A stretch of 43,928 bases of DNA from a virus: positions 1 to 43,928 of the IMG/VR virus record IMGVR_UViG_3300023181_000043; one strand, written 5' to 3'. This document shows positions 7,518 through 17,072 of this stretch, piece after piece (positions within the stretch are counted from its first letter, which is position 1; each line of letters opens with the position of its first letter). Position numbers and translations under genes: made by a program. Below the pieces are notes generated by a model. The model was not told the DNA's origin, ran no database searches, and saw only the letters and a list, made by a program, of their open reading frames with translations.

Positions 7518-8954
7518 TTAGGCTATTGCTAAAATCAATTCACCACAACTCATTGGATTTTGCAACATAATACCAGTTTCAGATAATGCATGTACTGCAT
7601 AACCATCAAAGGTAGATGAACCCATTGTAGAGCTAGAGCTATTATGTCCTTGAGGTCCTGTTGAACCACCAGTATACCACATAACTGACTCACGATCTTT
7701 CTTAGCAACTTTCATGATGTTTGATTCACCATTATACATTCCATAATCAATAAAGGTTGCCCTATAAGATTCTACTGGACGACCAGTAACTGGGTGTAAT
7801 TTCCTGTTGTGTGTTGGATCATCATAAAGAGGCTGATGTACTACAGTCATCTCAATACCATTAATACCTTTGTAAGTTAGGAATTGACCTCCTAGAGTTA
7901 AATTCTGACCTGAGCCAGTAACAAACTTAGAGTCAACTAATGTCCAACCTGCAATTGCTTGTTTCATAGCTTTATCAAATAAGTCCATGAAACCCCATCC
8001 TGCCATAGCAACAAATTTAGCATCACCATCACCTTTAACATTATAGGTTAGATCTAACATAAACTCACGAATAACATTCTCAGTTAAGTTAGTATAGAAC
8101 CTTTTATTAGAAGGTGAAATTTGTTGACGCAAACCTGCTCCAATATATACTGGACGGCCTGTTTCTCCTAATAGATCTACTTGACCTGTAGAACTAGCAT
8201 TATAGATAGAGTACATTTGAGATCTTTCAAGCTCTTTGTACCATTGTGTTAAGAAAGTCCAAGTTTGTACATCTGACCATAAGAAAGAAGATTTACCTGA
8301 ATTAGGATCTTTCATTACTACAGCCATTACATCTGTTTGAGCAGAACCTGTAATTTCATGTGATTTACGTTGAGTAGTCAAATGATTCCTTAGTTGGAAA
8401 GGAGAACCATAAGTAGTAATACCTGACCTGCTAGATCCTTCTTCAAATGCTGAGAAGTCTTTAGAGAACTCTTTTCCTGGAGCAAGTAATGCTAGTGGAA
8501 TAAAAGCTGCTTTATCTGGTGTTACTAATTGTAGAGTATAGATAAATCCATCTGGTTCTTGAATAGCATCTCCTTTAACAATAACTGGATAATCTCTATC
8601 ATCTGGAATTAATACCTCACCAGAAACAAATTCTTTCTCAGCTAATACAACCCTAAAGGTTTGACCACCTAAACCTGGTGTTGATCCACCATCTCCTAAA
8701 TTTCTCACTACTGAGATTGGACGTTCTAAGTCGCCCATTAAACTCCATTGATATTCTCTATTTCCTAGTATCCTAGTTTTACCAAGACCACCAGTGAACA
8801 TGGATAATGGATTCTTATATTTCCAACCAAAGATAAATGACAATGTGTTATTTACCATTTCTGGTTGAGTGAAGAATGCATTAGCTAAATTGTTGCTATC
8901 TGTCAGTCCTGCAAACTTTTTACCCTTATAGAGTTGTAAACTGTTTACGTTCAT
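7518..8954 (-). CDS. Major capsid protein
   Basis: A 478-residue protein placed directly after the scaffold-like gene, the usual order portal-scaffold-capsid. The size (about 480-500 aa) is right for HK97-fold capsid proteins of large Bacteroidota phages. The sequence is well balanced, with many Gly, aromatic and Arg residues, no signal peptide and no catalytic motif. Features include an N-terminal arm (1-75), a GNREYQWSLMGDLERP segment, and a C-terminal Gly/Ser-rich part near 430-455. A strong hairpin lies 15 bases after the stop, as often seen for a highly expressed capsid gene. Identity rests on position, size and composition; I cannot align it here. Confidence 0.8.
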   Translation of the reverse strand: MNVNSLQLYKGKKFAGLTDSNNLANAFFTQPEMVNNTLSFIFGWKYKNPLSMFTGGLGKTRILGNREYQWSLMGDLERPISVVRNLGDGGSTPGLGGQTFRVVLAEKEFVSGEVLIPDDRDYPVIVKGDAIQEPDGFIYTLQLVTPDKAAFIPLALLAPGKEFSKDFSAFEEGSSRSGITTYGSPFQLRNHLTTQRKSHEITGSAQTDVMAVVMKDPNSGKSSFLWSDVQTWTFLTQWYKELERSQMYSIYNASSTGQVDLLGETGRPVYIGAGLRQQISPSNKRFYTNLTENVIREFMLDLTYNVKGDGDAKFVAMAGWGFMDLFDKAMKQAIAGWTLVDSKFVTGSGQNLTLGGQFLTYKGINGIEMTVVHQPLYDDPTHNRKLHPVTGRPVESYRATFIDYGMYNGESNIMKVAKKDRESVMWYTGGSTGPQGHNSSSSTMGSSTFDGYAVHALSETGIMLQNPMSCGELILAIA

Positions 8955-8999
8955 TAATTATTTTTTAATTTAAATTGTTTGTTAATATTTACCAAATGA

Positions 9000-10091
9000 T
9001 TATCCTTTTTGTTTTGCTTTGAACCATTCAAAAGCAGATAATGAAGACTCTTCTTCTTTTACTTCAGTAGAGCTTTTACCTTTTACAGTAGTATCATTAT
9101 TCTTTAGCTTCCAATTAAGTTTCTTGCTAGCTTCTGTTTCACCTTGTTTTTTAGCTTTACCAAAGTCATATTTCTTAAACTTTAAATAAGCTAACTCTAA
9201 TTGAGTTTTAACAGGATCTTCCATAATCTCCCTTTCATAAGTAGTTAGACCTTCTTTATCTTTAGCTAATAAATACTTCTTAAATGTAAGTTTCTCCGCT
9301 GCTGTAAGATCTAATCCTGCTAATGAAGTTGAGTTATCAATAGTAGAACTTACTAATTCTATATTCTTATTGTATTCTTGGGCTCTTAATTCTGCTTCTT
9401 GTTCTTGAGCTTTAATAAGATTCTCATTTCTTTTTTCAAAAGCTTTCTCTAATTTCTTAGCTGCTACCTTTGCTTGTTTATCTAATAATAGACCATCCTT
9501 ATAATCAGTAATTGTTTCATCAATTTCATCATTAGTATAATCCTGAGATTTTAGATATTCTCTCATAACTTTTTCTTGATCTTTCTCAGAGTCTAAGTCT
9601 AAGGAATCTAAATCTAGAGGTCTTTGTAATGTATCAATAAACTTATTAATATCACCACCTTTTTCTAAATAATCTAATAACTGTTTTCCTTTCTCAGGAA
9701 TAGATTCTTTATAACTTTGTATACCTTGATCAATAGTTTTCTTAACTGATTCATATACAACTTCAGGAGTATCTTCTAAATCTTCCCTGTCTTCGAATTC
9801 AATATAACCTTCTTCATTTAAGTGAGATAAAAAAGCTTTGTAAGAGAACTTATCTTCTTCTTTATTTTCCTCAGTCTTAATTTCATCAAGCTTAGTTTCT
9901 TCTTTCTCAGTTTCAGGTTCATCTGTAAATTGATCTTCATCAATTGAATCTATCATCCCAATTTCATCAGGAGCTGGAGCTTCAATATTATCTACATTTT
10001 TATCTTTACCTGAGTCATCTATATTTGGAGATTTAGATTCATCTTCAAATTCATCTAAGAAACTGCTAGTATCGTTTGTTTCATTTAACAT
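9000..10091 (-). CDS. Scaffold-like acidic protein
   Basis: A 363-residue protein between portal and capsid genes. It is strongly acidic (Asp/Glu-rich residues 10-110) and then helical, with Lys/Glu/Gln-rich coiled-coil stretches (about 200-240) and a basic Lys-rich C-terminus. That layout (acidic disordered head, coiled coil, basic capsid-binding end) is characteristic of phage scaffolding proteins. A Bacteroidota-type promoter ends only a few bases before its ATG, so the mRNA may be nearly leaderless. The basic C-terminal 40 residues are the likely capsid-contact region. Confidence 0.75.
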   Translation of the reverse strand: MLNETNDTSSFLDEFEDESKSPNIDDSGKDKNVDNIEAPAPDEIGMIDSIDEDQFTDEPETEKEETKLDEIKTEENKEEDKFSYKAFLSHLNEEGYIEFEDREDLEDTPEVVYESVKKTIDQGIQSYKESIPEKGKQLLDYLEKGGDINKFIDTLQRPLDLDSLDLDSEKDQEKVMREYLKSQDYTNDEIDETITDYKDGLLLDKQAKVAAKKLEKAFEKRNENLIKAQEQEAELRAQEYNKNIELVSSTIDNSTSLAGLDLTAAEKLTFKKYLLAKDKEGLTTYEREIMEDPVKTQLELAYLKFKKYDFGKAKKQGETEASKKLNWKLKNNDTTVKGKSSTEVKEEESSLSAFEWFKAKQKG

Positions 10092-10095
10092 AGTG

Positions 10096-10127
10096 CAAAA
10101 TTACAATTTAATTTTTAATATAACAAA
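10096..10127 (-). promoter_or_regulatory. Bacteroidota-type promoter for scaffold and capsid genes
   Basis: Minus strand: TTTG (10127-10124), 20 bases, TAATTTTG (10103-10096). The ATG at 10091 lies only 4 bases further, implying a leaderless or very short leader transcript. Confidence 0.6.
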
Positions 10128-10178
10128 TTTTATTACTTAATTAATATATTTTGGATCTTTTTTATAGCTTTTATTATT

Positions 10179-12563
10179 TTACTTAGATCCTGTAGGCTTA
10201 CGCGCTTTAATTTTATCTACTTCTATTTTCTTTTCAGCTATCTCACGATCATTAGTCATCTTCCTTTGTTCCATATCTAGTTTCCTATTTTCTAGAGTCA
10301 TCTTATCTCTATGTTGATCTGCTTCCTGATCTAGTTTACTGAATTCTACAATATCTGGAATACCATTATTATCACCATCATCTCCTGGAGAAGCATTCAT
10401 ACCTCCAAAGGTTTTAATATAAGCAAGCTCTTTCTGAATCTCACCTTTAATAGTTTCTCTATTATCAAGTCTATCTTGTAACTCACTTTGTATTTGTTGT
10501 TGCATTTGCAATCCTTGAGCTTGTAGATCTTGTTGAGATTGATATTCTTCTTGTTGTTTTTGATTTGCTTTAGCTTCAGCTTGTTTAACAGTATTCTTAA
10601 TATCTGCAACTGAATCAGAATCAAAGATAGATACTAATTCTGTAAGAGATATAATACCTGATGCTACAGCTTGTTGTGCAATAGTTTTTAGATCTTCTAA
10701 TACTTTAACTTCTTTAGCACTATTAGTAACAAAGACACCATAATCTGCATCTCTGAATTTCTCATCAATAGATAAGAATACTCTAGTCATATCATCAGTG
10801 ATATAATTAATCTTCTTACCTTCTGGTAAAGCTACTTTAGCACATTCTATTAGTTGTGTTAATACATGTTTTTTAACTTCATTATGTATATAGAATAAAG
10901 GTTCTGTAATATGAGAACTTTGTACAACAGATCTTTCTACACCTCCTACAGTCTCTGAAGAACTAATAGCTCCCTGACGCTGTTTAGAGACTCCTAAGAG
11001 ACTATCACACTGTTCCTCTATCTTAGCTAATATACCAAGATATTGTCCAACAGACTGGCTTAAACTCATGTCTACTGCAGTGAATTGATTAAACTGAGAT
11101 ACCTGTCCTGCAAACTTACCTTTACCTTCTTCAAAAGAGTTAATGAAAGCAATACCCATACTATCAAAATAGTACATCCATTTCTCTAAGTCTATACCTT
11201 GAGATCTTGGAATCTGAGCTAAGTCCATTACCATCTTTTTACCTTTAGCTTTAGCTATCTCAAACTCCATCCTGTACATAATTACATTGTAGAGATATTG
11301 GTGATGTTTAACTAAATCAATTAAAGATGTTGCTTGAGAATTTCTAGCATTAGATACTATACCTACATAACCTAATTTACAAGTTGCAGGATTATCCATA
11401 GATCTATATTGAACACTCTTAGGTCTTACTTGAACATATATATCAGAACCTATTTTAGTTCCTTCCCATACTTCATTAATCCAAACCCATTCTACTGATT
11501 CACCTTTATCTTCTTGAATCTTATAAGTTTCATCAACTGTAGTTTCTTGTTCTTCATAATTTTCATCGAAGTAAGTAAGGAATCCTATCTTTCTAAGAGA
11601 TTTCCATTCAACTCTAATAACTGGTATATAGTTAGCCATGGAGTTATTCTCTTCATCAGTAACTACTGGAGTATCATAAGTCATAGCTAGAGCACCATCA
11701 CTAGGATCTAAACCTAGATCAGTACTACCAAATATTTTACCTTCTATTCTATCTACTTCACCCGGAGTTAGATCTTCGTAGTAAGCATCTATAATCTCTG
11801 AGACAGTACAATATTTAGTATGAGAAGCCCATTGACCATCTTGAATAAAATCTAAATCAGGATTTTTATCATATTTAAAATCTAAGGGATTAATAACTTC
11901 ACATATAGGTGATGCTGATTGTATACCAATATAATAAAATTCTTTAGCTGTAATCAATAAATCTTTAAATCCTTTATTAAACTTATATACTAAGTTCTGT
12001 TCAGGTATTAAATACTTAGCTAATTTGTTAGCTATAGATTCTCTTATATCAGCATCAGAGTAAGTCATATATTTTTCTACTTCCTCTGGAGTCATAACTT
12101 CACCAGTCTCAGGATTCTCTACATTAATACCTTGAGCCATTAGCTCATTAACTAATTCAGATTCTAAGTACTGTAATAGTAAACCTTTTCTCTTTTCTTC
12201 AATCTGAGATACCGCATCTGCATTAACAGCGGCTACTCTAAAATTGAATGGTCTTTTAATTTCTTCACCTTCTAATAGTTTAAGTTTAGAAGTTATAATA
12301 TTGTAGTTATTTAATCTAGCTGGAAATTGATCTGCTAAACCATAAGGATTAGTTACATAAGTAAAATCACTTTTATCTATAATATTATTGTAAAGATCAT
12401 AGTTAATCCTATCTTTTGAAGTAGCAGGACTATTACTAACTCCAGCTAATCTAATTATATTCTCAACATTTTGTATACCCCATTGTTTTCCTTTAGCTCC
12501 TCTAGCTAATTTCTGTCTGGGGGCTAAGGTTTCTGCTGGAGTATCTGTAGTTGTTTCTTTCAT
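10179..12563 (-). CDS. Portal protein
   Basis: A 794-residue protein following the terminase in the usual terminase-portal-scaffold-capsid order; large portals of this size are typical of crAss-like phages. The N-terminal part contains the INYDLYNNIID...SKLKLLEGEEIKRPF region characteristic of this large-portal type. The middle is alpha/beta (clip, wing and stem would be in residues 150-560). From about 620 on it is a long Gln/Glu/Lys-rich helical region (EAKANQKQQEEYQSQQDLQAQ-like), consistent with a portal barrel or disordered tail. It forms the dodecameric DNA channel at one capsid vertex and docks the terminase. It has its own promoter (12580-12610), separate from the terminase operon. 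Confidence 0.85.
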   Translation of the reverse strand: MKETTTDTPAETLAPRQKLARGAKGKQWGIQNVENIIRLAGVSNSPATSKDRINYDLYNNIIDKSDFTYVTNPYGLADQFPARLNNYNIITSKLKLLEGEEIKRPFNFRVAAVNADAVSQIEEKRKGLLLQYLESELVNELMAQGINVENPETGEVMTPEEVEKYMTYSDADIRESIANKLAKYLIPEQNLVYKFNKGFKDLLITAKEFYYIGIQSASPICEVINPLDFKYDKNPDLDFIQDGQWASHTKYCTVSEIIDAYYEDLTPGEVDRIEGKIFGSTDLGLDPSDGALAMTYDTPVVTDEENNSMANYIPVIRVEWKSLRKIGFLTYFDENYEEQETTVDETYKIQEDKGESVEWVWINEVWEGTKIGSDIYVQVRPKSVQYRSMDNPATCKLGYVGIVSNARNSQATSLIDLVKHHQYLYNVIMYRMEFEIAKAKGKKMVMDLAQIPRSQGIDLEKWMYYFDSMGIAFINSFEEGKGKFAGQVSQFNQFTAVDMSLSQSVGQYLGILAKIEEQCDSLLGVSKQRQGAISSSETVGGVERSVVQSSHITEPLFYIHNEVKKHVLTQLIECAKVALPEGKKINYITDDMTRVFLSIDEKFRDADYGVFVTNSAKEVKVLEDLKTIAQQAVASGIISLTELVSIFDSDSVADIKNTVKQAEAKANQKQQEEYQSQQDLQAQGLQMQQQIQSELQDRLDNRETIKGEIQKELAYIKTFGGMNASPGDDGDNNGIPDIVEFSKLDQEADQHRDKMTLENRKLDMEQRKMTNDREIAEKKIEVDKIKARKPTGSK

Positions 12564-12579
12564 TTAATTTATCAATTTG

Positions 12580-12610
12580 CAAAAGTAATAAAAATATTTA
12601 TTAAATCAAA
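12580..12610 (-). promoter_or_regulatory. Bacteroidota-type promoter for the portal gene
   Basis: Minus strand: TTTG (12610-12607), 19 bases, TACTTTTG (12587-12580). The ATG at 12563 is about 16 bases downstream. It lies just after the stop of the HNH gene. Confidence 0.65.
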
Positions 12611-12612
12611 AT

Positions 12613-13179
12613 TTATTTAATAAAAAAACTATAAATAGATTTTACCCAATTTTTAAATTCATCGTATGTCATATTATTTTTAGCTCTATTACATTTTATA
12701 CAACATGTTACACAATTTTCTATACTATAATCTAAATCAGAATTTATTCTATCTAAACCATTATAAAAGAATGGTCCTCCATATTTTTTATTTTTAACTA
12801 AATTACTGGGATTTGAATTACAATAATGGCAATTAGAAAAAACTAATTTACCATAATCTTCTATACTAATATTATTTAATTTATTTATATATTTACAATT
12901 TGATTTATGCTGAGCATATAAATATTTTATTTGTCTAGTTAAATTATCTGTTAATTTAATTTTTAATAACCCTTGTTCTTTGTTTTGATCTTTTTTATAA
13001 CATCCACATGATACTACATTACTTATTATATTTTGATAAAGTATTTCTTTTTCTCTTCCGCAATCGCATTTACATAAACATTTCTTATATTTTTTCTTAT
13101 TACCGTATTTAGTAATGACATCTTTATAAAAAATATCTAAAATAATTAATCTTCCTTTTCTATCATTTATTTTATACAT
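12613..13179 (-). CDS. HNH endonuclease, probably a free-standing homing enzyme
   Basis: A 188-residue protein. The first 60 residues hold a Cys-rich zinc site (CLCKCDCG at 34-41, CGC at 58-60). The HNH core follows: CHYC (117-120), GLDRINSDLDYSIENCV (141-157) and CIKCNRAKNNM (160-170), with the conserved Asp, Asn and His-equivalent positions and a second Cys pair that makes the treble-clef zinc knuckle. Genes of this kind nick DNA and spread by gene conversion. It sits between the terminase and portal genes, which are usually adjacent, and its start overlaps the terminase stop by 8 bases. That suggests insertion into the operon. Its base composition is like its neighbours, so the insertion is either old or from a similar phage. 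Confidence 0.88.
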   Translation of the reverse strand: MYKINDRKGRLIILDIFYKDVITKYGNKKKYKKCLCKCDCGREKEILYQNIISNVVSCGCYKKDQNKEQGLLKIKLTDNLTRQIKYLYAQHKSNCKYINKLNNISIEDYGKLVFSNCHYCNSNPSNLVKNKKYGGPFFYNGLDRINSDLDYSIENCVTCCIKCNRAKNNMTYDEFKNWVKSIYSFFIK

Positions 13180-15343
13180 ATAGTTTTTTACTAAAAAATG
13201 AATCTAATAATTCTTCCTCTTTATTTTCTGCTTGTGTAACCTGGTGAAGCTCAAGTGATTGTAGAATACAAAGAGAGAAAGATATAAATCTATCAAAGTT
13301 ACCTTCATTATTGTAGGATATTAATTCATTCAATAGAGGTATAGATAATATATTTGTTAATTGTAATACTCCAGGTTCTAGTTCACTCTTTAACCAATCT
13401 CTAACTTTAATCTCTAATTCATCTTTAATTTGTTTACTCATATGAATACCATAACCTCTTTCTACTTTAGAACTAGGAGAAATAGATTTAATAATATTAG
13501 GTTGTACATGTAGTAAGTGAAGACAGTTCTTAGTTTGAAAGTATTGTTTAATACCTGTATTCTGATTCTCATATAATGCTTTACATTGATAGTATTCTAA
13601 TAATCTTCGACATTGTTCATAGAAGTCATTAGCTGTATCTGGTCTACCTGTATATTCTGCAACTGGTAAATGATAAGTCTGATCATTATTAACAAATCTC
13701 TTGTAGATAAATATAGATCCATAAGATACAGAGTTCTCTGCTTTATCTTGATCATAGGGATCAATACCTGCTACATATTGTCCATAAGATATTTTATCTG
13801 TAGGCTGTTCCCATATTACAACAGCTCCTTTAGGATCTGCTGATTGCTTAGTAGGATATACTGCTTCTATTAAACTAGGTTCATGTTTGAAGTAAGCTAT
13901 ACCTTCAGTATCTCTATACATCCAACCTTTAGTTCCTAAGTTTTTCTTTCTATCTGTAGACTCTAAATTAGTTAGATGTTCCTTTAGTTCAGCTACTGGA
14001 AATAAGTTCCCTGTAAGTACTAAGAATGCTTCTGATGGAACTACAGGTCTATTTTGTAATTCATCATATAGAGGTTGTTTAGATTTACCATTAGATAATT
14101 TAACTCTCTCTTTAGCTAAATGATCCTTAGCAGCTTGATCATTAGTAATTCCCTGCTCGTCTTTGAATTGGTTGAGTGTTTTCCACGCAGGTACAAAGTA
14201 ACCAATTTTTCCTTTATTCTCATATTCATCATTAAACACTAGACAATCATAGGCTTCAGGATCATAGAATACTTTTTTAACAGCTTCTGTTGCTCCACCT
14301 ATCATATCACCACCAGTACCAAACATCCAAATAGTACCAAACTTCTCAGCACCATTAGCTGTACATTCTTTTAATTGTCCTAGAGCTTCTTCTAGATTAC
14401 CCATAAAACCTACCTCTTCTAAAGCTACAAATCCTGGCCTAGTACCATTACCTGCCATAGGATTATCTTTAAAGGATCTATGATAGATCATAGACTTACT
14501 ACCTTTCTTAATCCAAGTATCTCCTACTTTAGTTTCATACTCAGCTGTAATAGTTTTACCACTCTGCCAAGTACCACTATATTTTTTTAAGAAAGGCGCA
14601 GGATAATATTTATCTCCCATCTCTACAGCTCCTGTAAGATTCTCAAATCCTAAGATAACCTTCTTAATAAGACCACTTGAATACTTAGTATCAATAGCTC
14701 CTATCATAGTCTCAGACTTAGGTTTATCTTTTAAATCTTCATATCTAAATACTCCATCATGTAAGAAATTCCATCCTAGTAGATTAGAACAAAAGAAAGA
14801 TTTACCTCCACCCCTTGCTTCAATATCTACTACATTCCTAGCTTGATTCTCCATAAGAGGTCTACCTAGATCTTTACCATGATACCATTTAAGATAGTCT
14901 CTAGCTTCTACATACTCTACTTCAGTAAACCTCTTAGGAGTCTCTCTAATGAGCTTAAAATCATTCTCAGTAGGATCTACTATTCTTCTGTTCATGAATT
15001 CATCATAGAACATTAAACTATCCTTCAATTCTCTATCACAAGTATGATAGTTATCAAATTCAAATCCTGAGAATCCTCTAGCCTCTAAGAATAATCTACC
15101 TTTCTCCCATTCTAAATCTCTGAGAAATGGATGATCAATTACTTTCTGTTTAGAGTTCTTACCTTTATTAAGTTCTATTTTCCAATGATTAATATATTGA
15201 TATACTGGTCCTGGCATATACATACCAGAATTCCACATACCCTCAATACACTTTCTTCTTTCTTCTTTCCAGAATGATCTATACTCCATCCCTAAAGGAT
15301 TAAGTTTAATTATCTCTGTTTTGAAGTTAGCGTTGTTTACCAT
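13172..15343 (-). CDS. terL: Terminase large subunit
   Basis: A 723-residue DNA-packaging motor. The ATPase has a Walker A-like EARGGGKS at residues 175-182, a Walker B-like FVALEEVGF, and a downstream coupling region with GTGGD. The nuclease domain shows AGIDPYDQDKA (first acidic cluster), then YENQNTG and a later acidic position, as in RNase H-like terminase nucleases. Length is typical for crAss-like large terminases (about 700-750). It cuts concatemeric DNA and drives it into the prohead through the portal. The stop overlaps the HNH gene start by 8 bases, and the start lies 1 base after the candidate small terminase gene stop. Confidence 0.95.
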   Translation of the reverse strand: MVNNANFKTEIIKLNPLGMEYRSFWKEERRKCIEGMWNSGMYMPGPVYQYINHWKIELNKGKNSKQKVIDHPFLRDLEWEKGRLFLEARGFSGFEFDNYHTCDRELKDSLMFYDEFMNRRIVDPTENDFKLIRETPKRFTEVEYVEARDYLKWYHGKDLGRPLMENQARNVVDIEARGGGKSFFCSNLLGWNFLHDGVFRYEDLKDKPKSETMIGAIDTKYSSGLIKKVILGFENLTGAVEMGDKYYPAPFLKKYSGTWQSGKTITAEYETKVGDTWIKKGSKSMIYHRSFKDNPMAGNGTRPGFVALEEVGFMGNLEEALGQLKECTANGAEKFGTIWMFGTGGDMIGGATEAVKKVFYDPEAYDCLVFNDEYENKGKIGYFVPAWKTLNQFKDEQGITNDQAAKDHLAKERVKLSNGKSKQPLYDELQNRPVVPSEAFLVLTGNLFPVAELKEHLTNLESTDRKKNLGTKGWMYRDTEGIAYFKHEPSLIEAVYPTKQSADPKGAVVIWEQPTDKISYGQYVAGIDPYDQDKAENSVSYGSIFIYKRFVNNDQTYHLPVAEYTGRPDTANDFYEQCRRLLEYYQCKALYENQNTGIKQYFQTKNCLHLLHVQPNIIKSISPSSKVERGYGIHMSKQIKDELEIKVRDWLKSELEPGVLQLTNILSIPLLNELISYNNEGNFDRFISFSLCILQSLELHQVTQAENKEEELLDSFFSKKLYV

Positions 15344-15344
15344 A

Positions 15345-15866
15345 TTATATATCTTCTGTATCTGCTAATGAAGGAATACTATTAGACTTAGTAGTACCTT
15401 GTCCTTCTGCTTTTTGCATACTCTGTATTAATTTGTCTAAAGATATTTGTAGAGCATTAGTACCTACAATCATCTTATCATATTTATCAAAGGTTTCTAA
15501 ATCATATTCAATAGTCTTTAAAAACCTACTACGCTTATCTAGAGTCTCTATAAGCTGTAGTAATTGCCTATCTAATGCCGAGTGTACTAACTTCTCAAAG
15601 AGGTCTACAGCAGGCTGTATCTTATTCTTATTAGCTTTGTAGAAGTCTTTATCTTTAAGATAGTCTTTACCTAATAACTCTACTCTATCTTCAAATTCTA
15701 TATTAATAAACTTTGATTTAGAATAAAAAGTAAGTACTATAAACCACATTATATCTGAGGAATTCTTATAGTCTTTCTTTAGTTTCTTAAACTCTTCTAA
15801 CTTAGCAAACTCTGGATATAACTTCCAGAAGTCAAACTCAGGATCTATTGTATGTAATACAATCAT
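15345..15866 (-). CDS. Candidate terminase small subunit
   Basis: A 173-residue, almost entirely helical protein ending 1 base before the large terminase start. It has a helical N-terminal half, a Leu/Asp/Lys-rich coiled-coil middle (about 75-145) and a Ser/Thr-rich disordered tail. Small terminase subunits combine a DNA-binding helical domain with a coiled-coil oligomerisation domain and sit right before terL. The position and shape fit, but I see no certain helix-turn-helix, so the call is inference. Confidence 0.5.
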   Translation of the reverse strand: MIVLHTIDPEFDFWKLYPEFAKLEEFKKLKKDYKNSSDIMWFIVLTFYSKSKFINIEFEDRVELLGKDYLKDKDFYKANKNKIQPAVDLFEKLVHSALDRQLLQLIETLDKRSRFLKTIEYDLETFDKYDKMIVGTNALQISLDKLIQSMQKAEGQGTTKSNSIPSLADTEDI

Positions 15867-15887
15867 ATTTAGTTTATATGTTAAAGG

Positions 15888-16112
15888 CTACCTTTCAGTA
15901 GCCCTAAGTTCTTTATTTAATTTTCTATCATTTATTCTTTTAATAGCTCCCGGCTTAACTGCAAACTTACCTAAGTAGTGTAGATGAATAGATTCAAAGT
16001 TACCTTCTTGTATAGTCTCTGCAACAAATCTAAATTGAGTTCTAATTGCTTTCTCTACTATCTCTTCATCAATATTAAGCTTACCTGCTATCTTTCTTAT
16101 TAAGTTATCCAT
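15888..16112 (-). CDS. IHF/HU-like DNA-binding protein, short form
   Basis: A 74-residue protein. The helical start (MDNLIRKIAGKLNIDEEIVEKAI) and the following IHLHYLGKFAVKPG, which corresponds to the conserved VxLxGFGTF strand of HU and IHF, identify the family. The length is short (about 90-100 is usual) and the sequence ends before or within the DNA-gripping arm, so the arm is reduced or replaced by the basic KRINDRKLNKELRATER tail. IHF-like genes near the packaging genes are a known trait of crAss-like phages, where they are thought to bend DNA. It overlaps the upstream gene stop by 8 bases. Confidence 0.7.
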   Translation of the reverse strand: MDNLIRKIAGKLNIDEEIVEKAIRTQFRFVAETIQEGNFESIHLHYLGKFAVKPGAIKRINDRKLNKELRATER

Positions 16113-16536
16113 CTATTTTAGTAATATCAACAGACTCTTCAATATCTTTTAGATCTTGTTTACTAAATTCAGTAGCCTTATTTATTTTAGAGCTTCCTTC
16201 TTCTACTGCTAAAGGTGCATTAGCTTCTTCTAAAGTCATAGGTTGAGCATAGTTAGCAACACTATCAGATCTTTTAAGAAAGTCTTTAACTTCATTAAAT
16301 CCTGTATCTCCTAGATGAATAACGGGATAAGTAATTCTTTCTCCAGTTTCTTTGCTCTTGAAAGATTTCCAAAGTACTTTGTTATTAATAGACTTAGTAT
16401 ACTGATTGTAACCAAGGTAGATAAAGTCTGTTTCATTTAAAGGATAAATTAATGTATCGTATTTTTTATTATATAATGAAGATCTTTTAGAAGGTTTAAA
16501 ACCTAAATCTTTTAATTGTTCTAAAGTGACTGCCAT
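16105..16536 (-). CDS. Hypothetical protein
   Basis: A 143-residue protein that I do not recognise. Residues 1-90 look folded (LKDLGFKPSKRSSLYNKKYDTLIYPL and later VIHLGDTGF); the last 50 are acidic and probably disordered (EEANAPLAVEEGSSK). It lies in the packaging-gene operon between the short winged-helix-like gene cluster and the IHF/HU-like gene, overlapping the latter by 8 bases. A regulatory or assembly role is possible. Confidence 0.6.
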   Translation of the reverse strand: MAVTLEQLKDLGFKPSKRSSLYNKKYDTLIYPLNETDFIYLGYNQYTKSINNKVLWKSFKSKETGERITYPVIHLGDTGFNEVKDFLKRSDSVANYAQPMTLEEANAPLAVEEGSSKINKATEFSKQDLKDIEESVDITKIDG

Positions 16537-16537
16537 A

Positions 16538-16723
16538 TTAGTCTGCTATAAGTTTTACTGTTAAGTAGTATTTATTATCTCTTGAAATAGTAATTACAGA
16601 TTCAAATCTATCTGCTATACCTTTATCTTCTATATATTGTTGTATTCTATCTTCTATAATATGTTGTCTCTCTATTAACTCTTCCATAGAGTCGTAGGTA
16701 GCACCAATTGTATCTATAATCAT
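16538..16723 (-). CDS. Small hypothetical protein
   Basis: A 61-residue acidic protein (helical MEELIERQHIIEDRIQQYIED core, then a short strand pair) with no known motif. It is one base from the next gene and 2 bases from the previous one, so it is in the same transcript. No function assigned. Confidence 0.5.
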   Translation of the reverse strand: MIIDTIGATYDSMEELIERQHIIEDRIQQYIEDKGIADRFESVITISRDNKYYLTVKLIAD

Positions 16724-16725
16724 AA

Positions 16726-17067
16726 TTAAGTTATTTCTATTTTAAAGTTGATTGAGTATTCATTATCAGTTGTAGAAACATACAATCTAGGATTAATAAT
16801 ATAATTCTTATCTTCTTTCATAATCATCTTTTGATCTTTCAAAGATTTGATAATATTATTAAGGTTGAATGGAGATATATCTAATTTAACTCTAATAGCT
16901 TCTCTAGACTCTTTATCAAAATATCTATTAGAATCTTGAAGTTTACATAGTTCTATTAAAACTGCTAGCTCTCTATTAGTTAGAGATAAGTGACCATTCA
17001 ATGTTTTAAAATATACATAATAGAAATTATCTTTATCTATCTTTCTTTTAAATATTTTCTCATTCAT
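16726..17067 (-). CDS. Winged-helix-like putative regulatory protein
   Basis: A 113-residue protein. Residues 27-82 (LTNRELAVLIELCKLQ, FDKESREAIRVKLDISPFNLNNII, LKDQKMIMKE) have the pattern of a winged helix-turn-helix with a recognition helix in SPFNLNNIIKSLK. Similar small proteins recur in Bacteroidota phages next to packaging genes. It could control the late operon. It is separated from the tRNA by a terminator-like hairpin, so its own promoter is unclear. Confidence 0.5.
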   Translation of the reverse strand: MNEKIFKRKIDKDNFYYVYFKTLNGHLSLTNRELAVLIELCKLQDSNRYFDKESREAIRVKLDISPFNLNNIIKSLKDQKMIMKEDKNYIINPRLYVSTTDNEYSINFKIEIT

Positions 17068-17072
17068 ATTGT

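Noticed and set aside
10397-10624. Minus-strand frame within the portal gene
   Set aside because: Leu/Ile/Lys-rich artefact in another frame of the portal's Gln-rich tail.
15433-15642. Plus-strand frame opposite the candidate small terminase
   Set aside because: Antisense shadow with no leader or motif.
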